A stretch of 64,000 nucleotides of DNA from Lutjanus erythropterus (Eukaryota > Chordata > Actinopteri > Lutjaniformes > Lutjanidae). The notes under the pieces were generated by a model, which did not search any database, was not told the DNA's origin, and saw only the letters and a list, made by a program, of their open reading frames with translations. The translations under genes were made by a program, and so were the position numbers. Shown piece after piece: positions 1 to 11,379 of this stretch. Each line of letters begins with the position of its first letter. The first letter of the stretch is position 1. The stretch is taken from assembly GCA_020091685.1 (NCBI GenBank), contig CM034594.1:40029594-40093593 (forward strand), given 5' to 3'.

Positions 1-1430
1 TGTTTACCATCAGTGTTGATACTCCTCTCTGCTTCTCTGTACTTGGAGCGTGCCAGCCTGCATTTACTGCAGGTAATACTCTGACTATCGATGAGGCTCC
101 CTCTGTGATGCAAACTCATATCTCAGCTTGAAATGTGCATGACTTGAGTGCAGGTATGTACCCTGTATGTAGTACCTTCCACCCAGTTTGTCCTTCAGTG
201 GTTCTCCCCATCTGTTGGCCTGCCTTTGGCCTCTGTGTGTCCTGTGCGTTTGAGGTTGCCTCTGTCTGCAGCCTGTCTGTCTGTCTGTCACCCCTGACTT
301 TCCTTGTCTGTCTCACAACAGTCATCCAAGCTATACAGCCGCTCAGCCAGTGGAAGAACGCTGGGCATGGTGCCAGCCAGCCGGGGCGCCAGTTGGGCAG
401 TCCATCAGTAGCATTAAAGACATGTTATCCACCCGAGTGTATCCGCCTGGCTTAGAGCCCTGATCCCCCTGTCCGAGCCCCCCGTGTTGCCCCTCGACTC
501 ACTCAGGGGCCCTGGGTAAAGTGCACAGAGTCCTTTTCTTGCTTTATCAGCATGGCACCCAGGCATCCAGCCCGCTGCTTTAGGTCTCTTAAAACACGTA
601 CACAAATAAATGAGGAGGGTGCTGGAAATAACCACTTTCTCATCTCCAGCCAAGCTGCCCTGCTGGTCAGGTCATTGTCTTTAAAGGGACAGGGGACCAG
701 AGAAAGCAGGCCGCTGCTGACCTCCACTCCATTTTTTCTTCAAGAATACAAAGTCAGCAAAGTTCATTTAGGCCTCTTGCAATATAAAATAGATGAAAGG
801 CTTAAAAGGACTGTTTGTTGCCTGTTATACTTAGCTAGATAATGGATTCACTGCTTTTTTCATCACAGCTAAAAATATTGCTGTTGATCTTTTGATTCTG
901 AATGTGCCGGATTCGTACTGTGACTTGTCCTCATTCTATCTGCTTTAATATAATGGTCACTGCTTTATGGATCTAATGTTGTCATTGCTGTTGAATGGCT
1001 TTAAATGTCACTCAAGGGTCAGTTCTGAAGCACATAGTATACTCACTAACCTTGGACACAAACACAATTTCTAGCCCTTTAGAGGCTCTATATCAGAGTG
1101 ATATTCACACTAAATTGCCCTTTCTTTCCCCTCTCCATTATTCAGTGTGCCTTTGCATTAGCCTTTTGTGTGTTTGTTTACTTTATGTAATCACTAGGGA
1201 CTGATCTGGTATTGTGCTGTACTTATGACATTTTCAGTCGACACTGAGGCTATACGTTAGTTAGAGTACAGGTATCATAACATATTACAAAGAATGACAT
1301 TTGGTATTTAGAGCACATTGCCTATGCAAAGACCTTTGCTGGTAAAGGTGTCTTGGTTTAAAAAAAATAATAGATAATGTGCAGTCAAAAATTTCTGGAA
1401 TGTGAAATTAGAGCTCCCTGCTGCCATTCA
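1..1430. other. non-coding stretch, no gene recognised
   Basis: This is unique-looking sequence with a short CTGT run at about 271-289. Several small open frames exist, but none has a recognisable domain or a consistent splice structure. The only point of note is a splice-acceptor-like site at 320-321, listed separately. Confidence 0.5.
322..411 (+). other. weak candidate 3' exon start
   Basis: A pyrimidine-rich tract at 295-318 runs into AG at 320-321, like a splice acceptor. From 322 one frame reads 29 codons, starting SSKLYSRSASGRTLG, before TAG at 409-411. The other two frames are also open here, so the reading frame is not distinctive, and no good donor follows. It could be a terminal exon of an unknown transcript or chance. 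I do not recognise the peptide. Confidence 0.12.
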
Positions 1431-1900
1431 CTAGTGGACTCAAAGGAGGGGCAGAGGGGGGTGACTGCCCCTCCAAAATGTGGCAAAGTGCCCTCTAGAG
1501 TGTTGTTCTAGTGGACAAAATGTGGTAAGTGCTTTCTGAGGTGCCCCTCCAGTGGAAAAAGTGTGATAAAATTAAATCTAGAGTGGTGTTCCAGTGGGCA
1601 AAATGTGGTAAGTGCTTTCTAAGGTGCCCTACCATTGGAAAAAGTGTGGTAAAGTGTCTTCTCTAAAGTGCCTTATCAGTGGACCAAATGTGGTGAAGTG
1701 TTTTCTAAGTTACCCTACCAGTGGACAAGATGTGGTAGTGTCTTCTAAGGTGTCCCTCTCATGAAAAAAGCATGATAGAATTCCCATAGAGTTTGTTTCC
1801 AGTGGGCAGAATGTGGTTAAGTGCTTTCTAAGTTGCCCCTCCAGTAGTAGTGTTCAGTAGACAAAATGTGGTAAAGTGTCCTCTAAGTTGCTCCTTAGCT
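1431..1900. repeat. degenerate 42-bp minisatellite
   Basis: About ten diverged tandem units share the core AAAATGTGGTAAAGTG followed by CTTTCTAAGGTGCCCCT. The core recurs near 1475, 1517, 1558, 1601, 1641, 1687, 1729, 1768, 1809 and 1864, giving a period of about 42 bp and one longer last interval. Units differ by substitutions and small indels, so the array is old. Confidence 0.85.
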
Positions 1901-1920
1901 GGGAAACACTGACAAAGTCA

Positions 1921-2240
1921 CTTATCACAATATTTTTTACCTAATACCTCAATATTGATATTTATTGATACTGCGACAGTATTACAGGGATGACTGTTGG
2001 TGCTTTAACAAAATATTAACACAATGAGATTTTTGATAAATGATCAGAAGTAGTGTGGGTATACTAACTGTAAAGACAAATAATAGAACAGTCTTGTAAA
2101 TTCAGAAAATTACATCATTTTACTGTAATGCAGCAGGAAAAGACAACACTTCTGCCATATCATGATATATCTAAAACTCTCAGACGATATCTAGCCTCAT
2201 ATCACAATAATCAATATAGTTTCTTTATATCGCCCAGAAC
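1921..2240. mobile_element. AT-rich dispersed element (fish type)
   Basis: The segment is rich in ATATTGATATTTATTGATAC-like and CATATCATGATATATC-like motifs and ends in TATATCGCCCAGAACTAAT. This resembles a dispersed repeat I know from percomorph genomes. Neither end is clear, so class and boundaries are uncertain. Confidence 0.5.
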
Positions 2241-3072
2241 TAATTTGAGTCTTATTTCTTTGATTTGAATAAGAGAAAATTATTGACACATAATTGCAGC
2301 CCAGTCTCTACATTATTGGATGTGACAAATAAGCACACCGTTTGGTGTTTTGAATGATTTGAACATGTAGAAAAGATTATGACAAAGCTTTTTACAACAT
2401 TATGTCTACTTTGATCCATTTCACAGTTGTGCTGTTAGAACCTTTGAGTGCTGCAGAGCACTAAAATAAGTTCCCCTTTTATTTGAGCCAAAGAAACACA
2501 TTAGTGGGTGCAGAATAACTCAAACACTTAAAGCAGGGATATAATGGAAAACAACTTAAAATTTGTCATTACTATTGTGTTTGCTCTCCTCATTCTTTCA
2601 CCAAATATTTGAACCTTGTGAATATGTCTTCATATTCTTCTGGTTTTGTACAGTGTCACCCTCTCCAGTTCCCTCAGTGTTGCATATGAATTGAATTCTT
2701 GATAACATGCCTGACTGCCTGACCCACAGCACCTATTGGGTACATAATGAATTGATGAGTTTCTCTGGTGTCATTATGGGTGACGGCTGAATGCCGCAAA
2801 AAATGAATGCTGAGCCGGGAGTTCTGCACAGCATTTAAAAGTCAAGTACTTCTATAGAGCTGAAAGGATTTTTAATCCAAGGCACCATGGCCATCACCTA
2901 AAACATCTTTCTCTTCCTCTCTGGTTTGAGCACACGCATGTTTTTCCTTCCAAGTCACTCGACGTGATTGAGTTTCTGGAGTTTCAGATGTTTGGGGATA
3001 TGGAAGAGAGTTGTGACAAGTCGTGGCTTTCTCTTTCTCGGCCGCTCTAACCGTAATTGTTTCTGTTCACAG
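2241..3072. other. non-coding stretch, nothing specific
   Basis: No repeat family, RNA gene or coding signal was recognised. The last 100 bases become pyrimidine-rich and lead into the candidate acceptor at 3071-3072. Confidence 0.5.
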
Positions 3073-3132
3073 CGGTAATCATGGAAGACTCTGCTGCTGG
3101 TGACCGAGGGCCTGTGAGGGGACACACAAAAG
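3073..3132 (+). other. candidate 60-bp internal exon, unknown transcript
   Basis: The acceptor context TTGTTTCTGTTCACAG ends at 3072 and the donor AAAAG|GTAAGG starts at 3133; both are strong. The exon is 60 bp, a multiple of three. Only one of the three frames is open throughout (skip two bases, then GTA ATC ATG GAA GAC), giving a 19-residue peptide that includes MEDSAAGDRGPVRG. An ATG in fair Kozak context (ATCATGG) lies at 3081. It could be a cassette coding exon of an unrecognised gene, a distal 5' exon of the miRNA host RNA 40 kb downstream on the same strand, or chance. Confidence 0.35.
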
Positions 3133-3479
3133 GTAAGGCAACTACCTTCAGCGTGCTGAATGGCTATAAGTCTCTGTTTTTTCTTCTCCGTCTCCGTTGC
3201 CTTTTGATGTGGACGTGACACTTGCTTCGGAGTCCACCTTGACAGCTCACACATGATCCACCCAGCCCGTGGGCGTCCAACCTTGGAAGTGGAGTATTCA
3301 TTGATTTTGAATACTGGCTCATACAAACGTGAAAATCAATGGATTTCTTACTTCAACCGAAACACCCACACATCTTTCCAATCAGAGGTCGGCTTCACAA
3401 AGATATGCAAGACTGGGCTGTAGAGTTGAACCAGTTTGATCTTCGGCTGGCGTAATGTGAAGTAGTTGGACAAAAAAAA

Positions 3480-4340
3480 CATTCTTGAGAACTGGGACAA
3501 CTCATGTTCTACCAAAAAGAACTTTAAAAATTATTAACATCAACAATCTTATTCCAGTTTTTTGGTGAAAACATATTCTTTAAGGATTTATACATATGAA
3601 ATATGTATAATTTATGAAATGTTTAGGTTTGCTTTAAGTATTTTAATTTATAAACTTGCTCTGTTCCAGAAAACAACCTTGGCCCAGACAAGAATTCACA
3701 ACTTTAAACAAATCAAAAAATGTGTTAAAGCCTCAAAATATAAAACTAACAAAACCTACTGATAACAGAGGTATACAGATGCGCTATTATAATCATCTTT
3801 GTTTTAAAATGGATTTTGTTGCTTTAAAAATGTGTCCCAGATTTCCATCAGCTATGTTAGATTTTTTGCAAAAACATGATTTGATCAGGCATAAAAAGGG
3901 TTAGCTATATCCTAAGGACCCCTGTCTCACTTCCTGGTTTAAAAAAGGCAGGAATACTGCTCAAACACTGGTAAGCTTTTTATTTTTTGACAAATTGATT
4001 AAATAATTTTGCTATCAGACATGCCTCAACCATCTGTAGTCCTTCTAAATCAAAGCTAAATAAGAATTATGGTTTAAAAATGTGTATTTTGATCAGAATT
4101 AAGAGAACTCTGAGACACTACCACTGTGCTGTGAAATGAGAAAAATGTAACATTTTGTCAATTCAGTAAGACGTCAGCTCCGTCTGACTTTTCATCTGAA
4201 AGATTTTATGTCGACATGGAATAAAAAATTGAATCACTAGTCCATTAACAGACAATAGTGTGACCTTTCAAAATATATTTTCCCAGCATAATTGAAGCGT
4301 TAAAATCCCTTCAAAATACAGTTTTGACCCAGTTCTCACT
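3480..4340 (+). mobile_element. dispersed element, copy 1 of an inverted pair
   Basis: This segment matches the reverse complement of about 29600-30335 over most of its length. Shared landmarks include CTTGAGAACTGGGAC near 3484, CCCAGACAAGAAT near 3684, GGCATAAAAAGGGTTAGCTA near 3889 and CACTTCCTGGTTTAAAAAAG near 3929. It appears to be a non-autonomous element without coding capacity. Divergence is high and no terminal repeats are clear. Confidence 0.65.
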
Positions 4341-4779
4341 CATGACTTAAAGGCTAATTTTTAAGCCTAGAAAGTTAGCTCTCCTGTCCCAGGATCCGTC
4401 TGAACCCAGAGCTGCAGACAGACCTGCTGACAGTCAGAAACACCTGCTGACAATCGACAAAAAAGGGGAAAACAGCTCAATTTGTGGTTTGCTAACAACG
4501 GTGTAGAACAAGTAATAGTAGGGGCGCAGTTTAAAGAGACATCAGTAGCCACTTGGAATTTTTGTTATCTGTTATTGCTTCCCTCAACACTAAATGCATG
4601 TAGTAAAACATTCTTGTAAATGTTGAATTCTTCCACAAGGCGCCTATTTCCAGCCGGTGCTGGTTCCCAAATGCTGTGCCCAGGAACACTGGTGTGCTGT
4701 GACACGAGCTCAGGTGTGGGATTTGGTGACAAAAAAGTTGTGAATTAATTTTTAATTTACCATATAGCACTTTGTTTGA

Positions 4780-5190
4780 AAGGGTGTGTCATTAAACTGT
4801 CATAAGCATGTCACTTGTCTGGAACATGAAGGACTGTTTATGAATGTTTATGACAGTTGTTCATTGGTGGCATTTGGTCAATTATGCAAAGTTGACATTC
4901 TTTGAGATGTCTTTGTTATGACACTATGACATTAACCAAGACAGCATGACCTGCTAATGTTTCTGTCATAACAAGTTGACATTAGGAAACTTAGAGAAAC
5001 TGTAGCTTTGTGTTTTAACATTACATTATACCATCACATGTGGTTGGTTTTGACACTGGCCTTCATGAGACTGTTATTAGAGTGTCGTGAATGTTTTCGT
5101 TGTCCTCCAGTAAGACTTCGCAGTAGATTCGTCCTGGTTCTTCTAAGATACTCCGGGACTAGAAGGCTTTGTGCAGTGGGTGGATGTCTA
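4780..5190. repeat. TGTCAT-rich dispersed repeat
   Basis: Multiple TGTCAT, TGACAT and GTCATAA motifs occur in both orientations, for example GTTTATGACAGTTGTTCAT near 4847 and TTTCTGTCATAACAAGTTG near 4960. The pattern resembles a fish dispersed element with internal inverted motifs. Boundaries are approximate. Confidence 0.45.
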
Positions 5191-5365
5191 TCTGAAGCTT
5201 GTTAGATCCAAACCACAGCTGATGTTTATCTGTATGAAACCAGACCAAGACCTTTCATTTGTTATTGGTGTGAAACGCCTAAGGCTGGATCCTCTCTCTT
5301 TTAATCTGCTCTGAAGAGGTAGAAAATGTTCACAATATAAACAAAGCACTGACGCGAGGTGACCT

Positions 5366-5396
5366 GGTGTGTGTGTGTGTGTGTCTGTGTGTGCGT
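5366..5396. repeat. (TG)n microsatellite
   Basis: A short TG run interrupted by CTG and CG. Confidence 0.9.
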
Positions 5397-5875
5397 GGCC
5401 CAAAGGTGCTGTGCTGGAGAGTCTAGGAGTCCACACCCTATTGGGGAACAATAAGCATCCAGCATCAGTCCCGTTTAAAACATTTACGCCAAGAGATGGA
5501 GGAAAGACAGAAGTAGAGAGCAGAAATATATACTTTAAAATAAGCTTTGGCAGGAGACATGTGGTTTAAGTTTGCAAGTCCACTGTGCTGAAGTTTTCAC
5601 CTGAATACTTCCAATTAACAAGTCTCAAGTTCTAGCTACAAGTCTGAAAGAAGAAATAACACACACTCCTTCTTATAAAGTTGAATTCAGCATTTAAACT
5701 CACTCATGCTCATTTCAACTAAACCATAAAACCACCTAAGTCTGTTCCAGGTATGTATTGGTATTTAAACACTGAAATAAATTACTGTTTTGAAAATGAG
5801 CATTGGTAATCTAGGTAGAATTATGTTCCACCAAAATCTAATATCCCTAATAATTATAGTTAGACTGAGTCCAAG

Positions 5876-6240
5876 TTAAAGGGACAGTTCACCCCCATTT
5901 TTTCTCTTACCTTTAGTGCTATTTATCCATCTAGATAGTTTTGATGCAGAGTTTTGGAGATATCAGCTGTAGACATCTCTGCCTTCTCTTCAGTGTAATG
6001 GATGGAACTTGGCTTGTGAAGCTTAAAGCACCAAAAAAAAATACATTTTAAAGATTCAAAACCAGCGTCTCTTTGTGAAACTCATGACCTGGTTACTCAA
6101 GATAATCCATGGATCTTGTTGTGAGCAGTTTCATGTCGGAGCTACTTTCTTTCTAGTAGAAGAGAAAGTAGTTTGTGTTGATTCTACTGCAGAAAGAAAG
6201 TAGTTCCGACATGAAACTGCTCAACGAGGTGTGTGGATTA
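5876..6240 (+). mobile_element. truncated copy of palindromic AAAGGGACAG element
   Basis: It starts TTAAAGGGACAGTTCACCCC and contains GGAGATATCAGCTGTAGACA, a central GAAAGTAGTT palindrome near 6120-6210, and then CGACATGAAACTGCTCA. This is the left arm and centre of the element seen complete at 35491-36107. Most of the right arm is missing. Confidence 0.75.
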
Positions 6241-7800
6241 TTTATACATATACATGTACCTGTGCGCCTGCAGCTGTCCATGTGTTTCTATAGTGACAAT
6301 GAGCCTAGCTTGCGGCTATTGAAGGCTAATACTCTGAAACTTTTTACAAGCAGCAAAACCTCTGACAAGTTTATTCTCAGTCTTTAAGTGCATCAAAATC
6401 CACACAAGTGTCCAACTTGGCCTCTGACAATGTATTGTCCAGAATGTGGTATCCTCCACTGACTACTTCTGCCTTTATTTCATCCAATTTGGCTGTCAGC
6501 TAACCTTCATCTCTGTCAGATCAAACAGTCACGTCCATTGTTTGGCAGGATGTGGGGTCAAAGGTTGTGTTGTAGACTTCCGCAATAAAATCCTGTTGGC
6601 TGATTAGACTTAATGTTACTGTATAAGCAGATATGAATCTTAAAATACGGCACAATCATTTCTCTTACTTTTTTCATACATAGGGCTCCTACAAACGCAC
6701 CACGTCAGATTCAACAAACGCTTATAACTTCAGAAAACTGTGTAAATGATCCACCTGTGCGTATTTGACTACATGTGCAAGACATTTGAAAAAATTTTAA
6801 TTTGCATAATTAATGCCCCAATAATACCATATATGGGTACGCTTCCTGCTCCATATGTCAGGAAAGTGACATCAAAGAGAATTTTACGAGTTTGGAGCTT
6901 GACGTCCTGCTTTCAGAGATCAATAAAGGAAAATCTTTCATTTTAACAGCGTCAGCAGTGGAATTAAAAAACCTGCTAAAGCAAAGAGATGGGAAAAGCG
7001 AGTGCTGTTAACGCCATGTTACCTGAGGATTGGACTCTCACTAAAATGAAGAAGGAATGAAGAAGAAATGAAAAAAAAGACTCGCCACAGAGACAGTAAG
7101 GGGCGGTCGATGACTACAGCAGGAGGAGGGGGTTAAGGGGACGATTTCATCACAGAGACAGAGGACAGAATAAGTGAGGATGTCCACCTGAAAGACTTCA
7201 TAAACCTGCATGTGCAGACATGAGGACAATACAGCTGACAGCAGGTAATAATAGATCACTGAATGAAGGATGAGGAGAGGCTTTATATGTCAATTTACAA
7301 TTATATTATCATTTAAAATGTCAAACATGATAATGTCGACATGATTATGAAGCTTAATTTATTTTCAAACTCAAAATGTCTTCGAACTAATCATTAGTCA
7401 TTAGTGAAAGACATACCAGCAGACTGACTGCACATGACTCTACAGCAGGTCTGGATCTCGTAAACTGTGTTCATATATGAAAGAAAATTCAAAATACGAG
7501 AAAAGTTCTCTTAAATCACTCATACACACCACTTAAGAACAGATCTGTTCGTACGAGCGGTTCTTGCATGAGGTCCATTGTCATTTCTAATTTCTCTCAG
7601 GAAAAACAGGATATTATTGTACTGTATGTTATATCATTGTTCTCACCTGCTGCTGTTCATATTTACATAATATAGAAAATTCATATAAAAATATTTTTTA
7701 CCCCCTGCACAATGTTTTTGCAGGTCAAGCGGCGTGTGCCCGACCTTGAGGCCTCTATTGCACAGTCAACGAGTAATTGTGTTAAATAATTGTGATCTCA
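6241..7800. other. non-coding stretch
   Basis: No gene recognised. Around 7480-7575 a segment with CACTTAAGAACAGATCTGTT and GTACGAGCGGTTCTTGCATG looks like a decayed dispersed repeat. The rest shows nothing specific. Confidence 0.4.
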
Positions 7801-7801
7801 G

Positions 7802-8001
7802 TAGAGCTGCAACGATTAATTGATTAGTAGTCGATCATTAAATAAATATATACTATTTTGATAATCAATTTATCAATTGAGTAATGATTTTGTCTTCTGA
7901 AATGTCAATATTTTTTGGTTCTGTACCTCTTTACAACTCTTGATTGATTGATAGAGAAAATGAACGACTGATTAATCGACTATGAAAATAATGCAGCCCT
8001 G
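7802..8001 (+). mobile_element. AT-rich element (GCTGCAACGATTAAT family), short copy
   Basis: It begins AGAGCTGCAACGATTAATTG and ends AATGCAGCCCTGG, with ATTGATTAGT and ATCAATTTATC motifs inside. The same family recurs at 24538, 45055, 52592, 62480 and 62866. The copy is internally deleted relative to the longest ones and has no coding capacity. Confidence 0.75.
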
Positions 8002-9325
8002 GATCTCAGTATTGATCAAAATAATTGTGATTAGAATTTTTTTTGCCATACTTTAGAAGCCCTTTGGTACTTGGCCTTTTCACTGTCTCCTCCCACCAAA
8101 ATCATGTTAAAGAGAGAACATGGCAAGCTTCCTGTGGAGAGAAAAGAGATAATCGACACAATATGCAAAGCTCTCACTATCAATCACTTGCTTTGTGCAT
8201 TTGTTTCTTTGAGTAGTCTCTTATGACAAGCGTTTTTCAGTCCATCGATATCATTCACATATACTTGTCATCAACGTCGAGTTAACCTTTACCCTCACTC
8301 ATTTAGTTCTGGAGTGCTGTGCATCGAGTCGAGAGCTGCTCCTTCTATGCAGCGCTTTCTATGGAAGTCAGTGTTTTCAGTAACACATAGGGGTATTCTT
8401 CCTCCATCTTTTTCTTGCCAAACACCTCTCAGCGGTGTTGTCTGCGCTGGAGTGCCGCAGCAGATTCAGGGGAAGAAATCATTGTTCTTCTCGAGGGCTT
8501 AAAGAGCTGGAGGAAGTCATAGACAGCGCTGCTCCCCCTCCTCCTTCCTGCCTCTGCCTCCTTCCCTCACCCGTTATCATCTGTCTATGAAATAAAGTGC
8601 ATCACAATGTTCCCATATGGCCAAATGCACCAGAGAACTCAAGTGCTTTGCATGATAAATGATTCGCAGTTGGAGAACAAGTACAGCTGGAGAATGCTCT
8701 CCACTGATAAATTGGGTTTCTATTATACAGAGTTGATATCGACCTTTTCTGAAAAAGTGTGTATCCTCTAGTCAGCGTTGTCCACTTAAAATAATAGGAA
8801 TGATGCTATGCTGTTGATTACATATTTATCAGAGAATTGATTACAATTTGCTTATAAGATCAAAATGATGCATTGGATCATTTTGTTTATTCAATCGAAT
8901 TGATGCATCATGTGACAGGATTTCCCTGGCTTACATATATAGCGGACATCAGCCCACTTTGCTGACGGCTGTGCTCAGCCAGCTGTACAGAGGTTGGCTG
9001 CTCAGACCTCTCGTTTTACAGCTTGTTTGTCTGTGGAGAAGATGGCTGGGCACAGCTAGAGAGGAACAAGGCTTTTGTTTCATTAAATGAAAACTGTCTA
9101 CCCAGTAGAACACTTCTACAATGTAAACAACATCTTATTATTGTGGGTTTCAAAGGAACCTGTCCAGTCATGTCAGGCAGGTTAAAGATAGCATGTAGGT
9201 CACTCCTAAATTGTCTAATACAGTATCTTAATAGTGTACGTATGCTTCTAGGGTCACTTTTGCACATGCAATGCTCCACAGTCAAGTTAGCAATAAAAAA
9301 ATCTGCAACGTCTGGAACATCAAAA
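8002..9325. other. non-coding stretch
   Basis: No gene recognised. Around 8869-8915 there is a small imperfect palindrome built on TGATGCAT. The 8575-8740 part reads as compact non-repetitive sequence but carries no decisive signal. Confidence 0.4.
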
Positions 9326-9471
9326 TAAGGCACAAAAACAACCTGGGTAGGTTCAGGAAACAAAACTACTTGGGTAGGACTAGGGAGAAATTAGACTTTT
9401 GGTTGAAATAGGTACATTGCTTATGTAAGTTCAGATATGTAAAGTTCTATAAATGAGTTACGTACGTCCAT
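9326..9471. mobile_element. left part of a dispersed repeat split by a LINE
   Basis: Motifs such as AACCTGGGTAGGTTCAGGAA and GTTGAAATAGGTACATTGC are echoed after the LINE at 10297-10400 (GGTTTAGGAAAAGATTGTTG, GGTTAAAATAGGTAAC). This suggests an older element interrupted by, or joined to, the LINE fragment at 9472-10260. Confidence 0.45.
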
Positions 9472-10260
9472 CCATCCATCCATACATCTTCAACCGCTTA
9501 TCCGAAGTCGGATCGTGTAGGTAGCAGTTCCAGCAGGGGACCTCAGACTTCCCTTTCCCCGGCTACATTAACCAGCTCTGACTGGGGGTATTCCCAAGCC
9601 AGGGTAGAGATATAATCCCTCCACCTGGTCCTCGGCCTGCCCCATGGCCTCCAACCTGCTGGACATGCCTGGAACACCTCCCTAGGGAGGCGACCAGGTG
9701 GCATCCTTACGAGACGCCCAAACCACCTCAGCTGGTTCCTTTCTGTGCAAAGGAGCAGCAGCTCTACCTCATACCTCACAGATGACTGAGCTTCTCACCC
9801 TATCTCTAAGGAAGACGCCAGCCACCCTCCTGAAAAAAAAAACTCATTTCGGCAGCTTGTATCTGTGATCTCGTTCTTTTGGTCATGACCCACCCTTCAT
9901 GACCACAGGTGAGAGTAGGAACAAGGATTGACCAGCAGATCGAGAGCTATGCCTTCTGGCTAAGCTCTTTTTTCGTCACAATGGTGCGAACACAATACTG
10001 CTCCCGCTGCTATGATTTTCCGGCCCATCTTATGCGCCTTTGTCCTCTCACTCGAGAACAAGACCCTGAGATACTTGAACTCCCGCTCTTAAGGTAAGGA
10101 CTCATTCCCTACTCGGAGTAGACAATCCACCAGTTTCCTGCTGAGAACCATGGCCTCAGACTTAGAGGTGCTGATCCTCATCTCAGCAGGCTCACACTCA
10201 GATGCGAACCAATCCAGTGAGTGCTGGGGGTCCCAGACCGATGACGCCATCAGTTGCAAC
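9472..10260 (-). mobile_element. 5'-truncated non-LTR retrotransposon (L2/Rex1-type LINE)
   Basis: Read on the minus strand this is the 3' end of a LINE. The ORF2 remnants include a reverse-transcriptase palm-region stretch (MRISTSKSEAMVLSRK, near 10130-10190) and a C-terminal stretch (LRWFGRLVRMPPGRLPREVF, RPRTRWRD, VAGEREV, 9543-9779). The minus-strand 3' tail is a short (TGGA)n repeat, seen as TCCATCCATCCATCC at 9470-9484. Stops and frameshifts break the frame and the 5' part is missing, so it is an inactive relic. Clade assignment is from memory of similar fish elements. Confidence 0.85.
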
Positions 10261-10289
10261 TTCATTATAGCCATCGAAATAATGTACAA
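9543..10289 (-). pseudogene. reverse-transcriptase relic of the LINE
   Basis: Two minus-strand fragments, 10089-10289 and 9543-9779, are pieces of one LINE ORF2 separated by frameshifts and stops. The first has the palm-domain-like MRISTSKSEAMVLSRK stretch and the second the basic C-terminal region with RPWGRPRTRWRDYI. No endonuclease domain and no YxDD motif remain in frame. It is a decayed transposon gene, not a host gene. Confidence 0.75.
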
Positions 10290-10400
10290 AGACGATTTAG
10301 GTTTAGGAAAAGATTGTTGTTTGGGTTAAAATAGGTAACTTTACATTACCCAATATAACATTAACATAAGATATCTTACATATGTTACTTAATTAAAGTC
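10261..10400. mobile_element. right part of the LINE-interrupted repeat
   Basis: GGTTTAGGAAAAGATTGTTG and GGTTAAAATAGGTAACTTT resemble the motifs left of the LINE at 9340-9415. The target-site junction is not clear at single-base level. Confidence 0.4.
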
Positions 10401-10844
10401 TGGGTAAAGCAATAATAAATGTGTCTTCTGTTGGGGAGAGTGAGGGGCAGGAAGGTAGTGTTGTTTGTGAGTCAGTTTGTGGGGCACACCCACTGTTGTT
10501 CATGTTCAGTGGCAAAGTGGAAATCATCACTTCCCACAAGGCAAATGGTTATGGTTAGGGCTAAATGTGGTTATGGCAAATAAACTATGGCGAAGGCATG
10601 GTTAGGTTGAGGGAACCATTGTGGTTACCATACACAAACTGTCATCTAATGCATGCAAGTCATATATAAAGGCCACTCTTCTCCCTGCATTGCCACTGGA
10701 AGCTGCGGCACTGGATGTAAATATGGACTTGATTCCTGGAGATACTCAGCTGAAATCTGAGAAAGCAGCCACATTCCTAAAAATATGTCCAATGGGGTGA
10801 AAAACTTGATCAGAAGATCAAACGTGGTAAACAAACCAACCTCC

Positions 10845-10970
10845 ATCTATCCATCCATTTTCTTCCATGTATCTTGGGTCGGGTCAAATATTCCAGATGT
10901 CCCTCTTCCCAGCAAAGCTTTCTAGCTCCTCCTGGGGCACCTGAAGCCCTGGCTGGGATAGGAGCAAGTT
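10845..10970 (-). mobile_element. short LINE 3'-end fragment
   Basis: TCCATCTATCCATCCATTTT followed by TCTTGGGTCGGGTCA, CCAGATGTCCCTCTTCCCAG and AGCTCCTCCTGGGGCACCTG is the antisense 3' end of the same LINE type as at 9472-10260. Only about 125 bp survives. Confidence 0.65.
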
Positions 10971-11379
10971 GAACAAGATAACAATTTTTTGATGTAAACC
11001 TAAAGTGGGCACATTTATGTCACTTGATTATCAGTCATTGCACAGAAAACCCATGAGTTTGCATGACTATAACATGTTTGTTAGGTCAAAGTTGAACAAA
11101 GACTTCGATTTATAAACAGACCGTTGGGATGACAGTTTTACAGTTAGGCTCTGTTTTGTCTTCCAAATAATTTTGACCTCAAAACTGAAATTGAATTGGA
11201 CTTGTAGGGTTGTTTACAACCTGTATTATTGTCTGACCACTCATGTCTGCCCTTTTGTACCTGTTTTAGCTCACCACATTGCAAGATCTCAAAATGAAAG
11301 TAAAACCGCAGTTTTATTTCTTTAAGACATTTCTTTGCATTAATGTATTGAAATATACTGTATAATTTACAATGTATAG
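10971..11379. other. non-coding stretch, nothing specific
   Basis: No repeat family, RNA gene or coding signal recognised. Confidence 0.4.
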
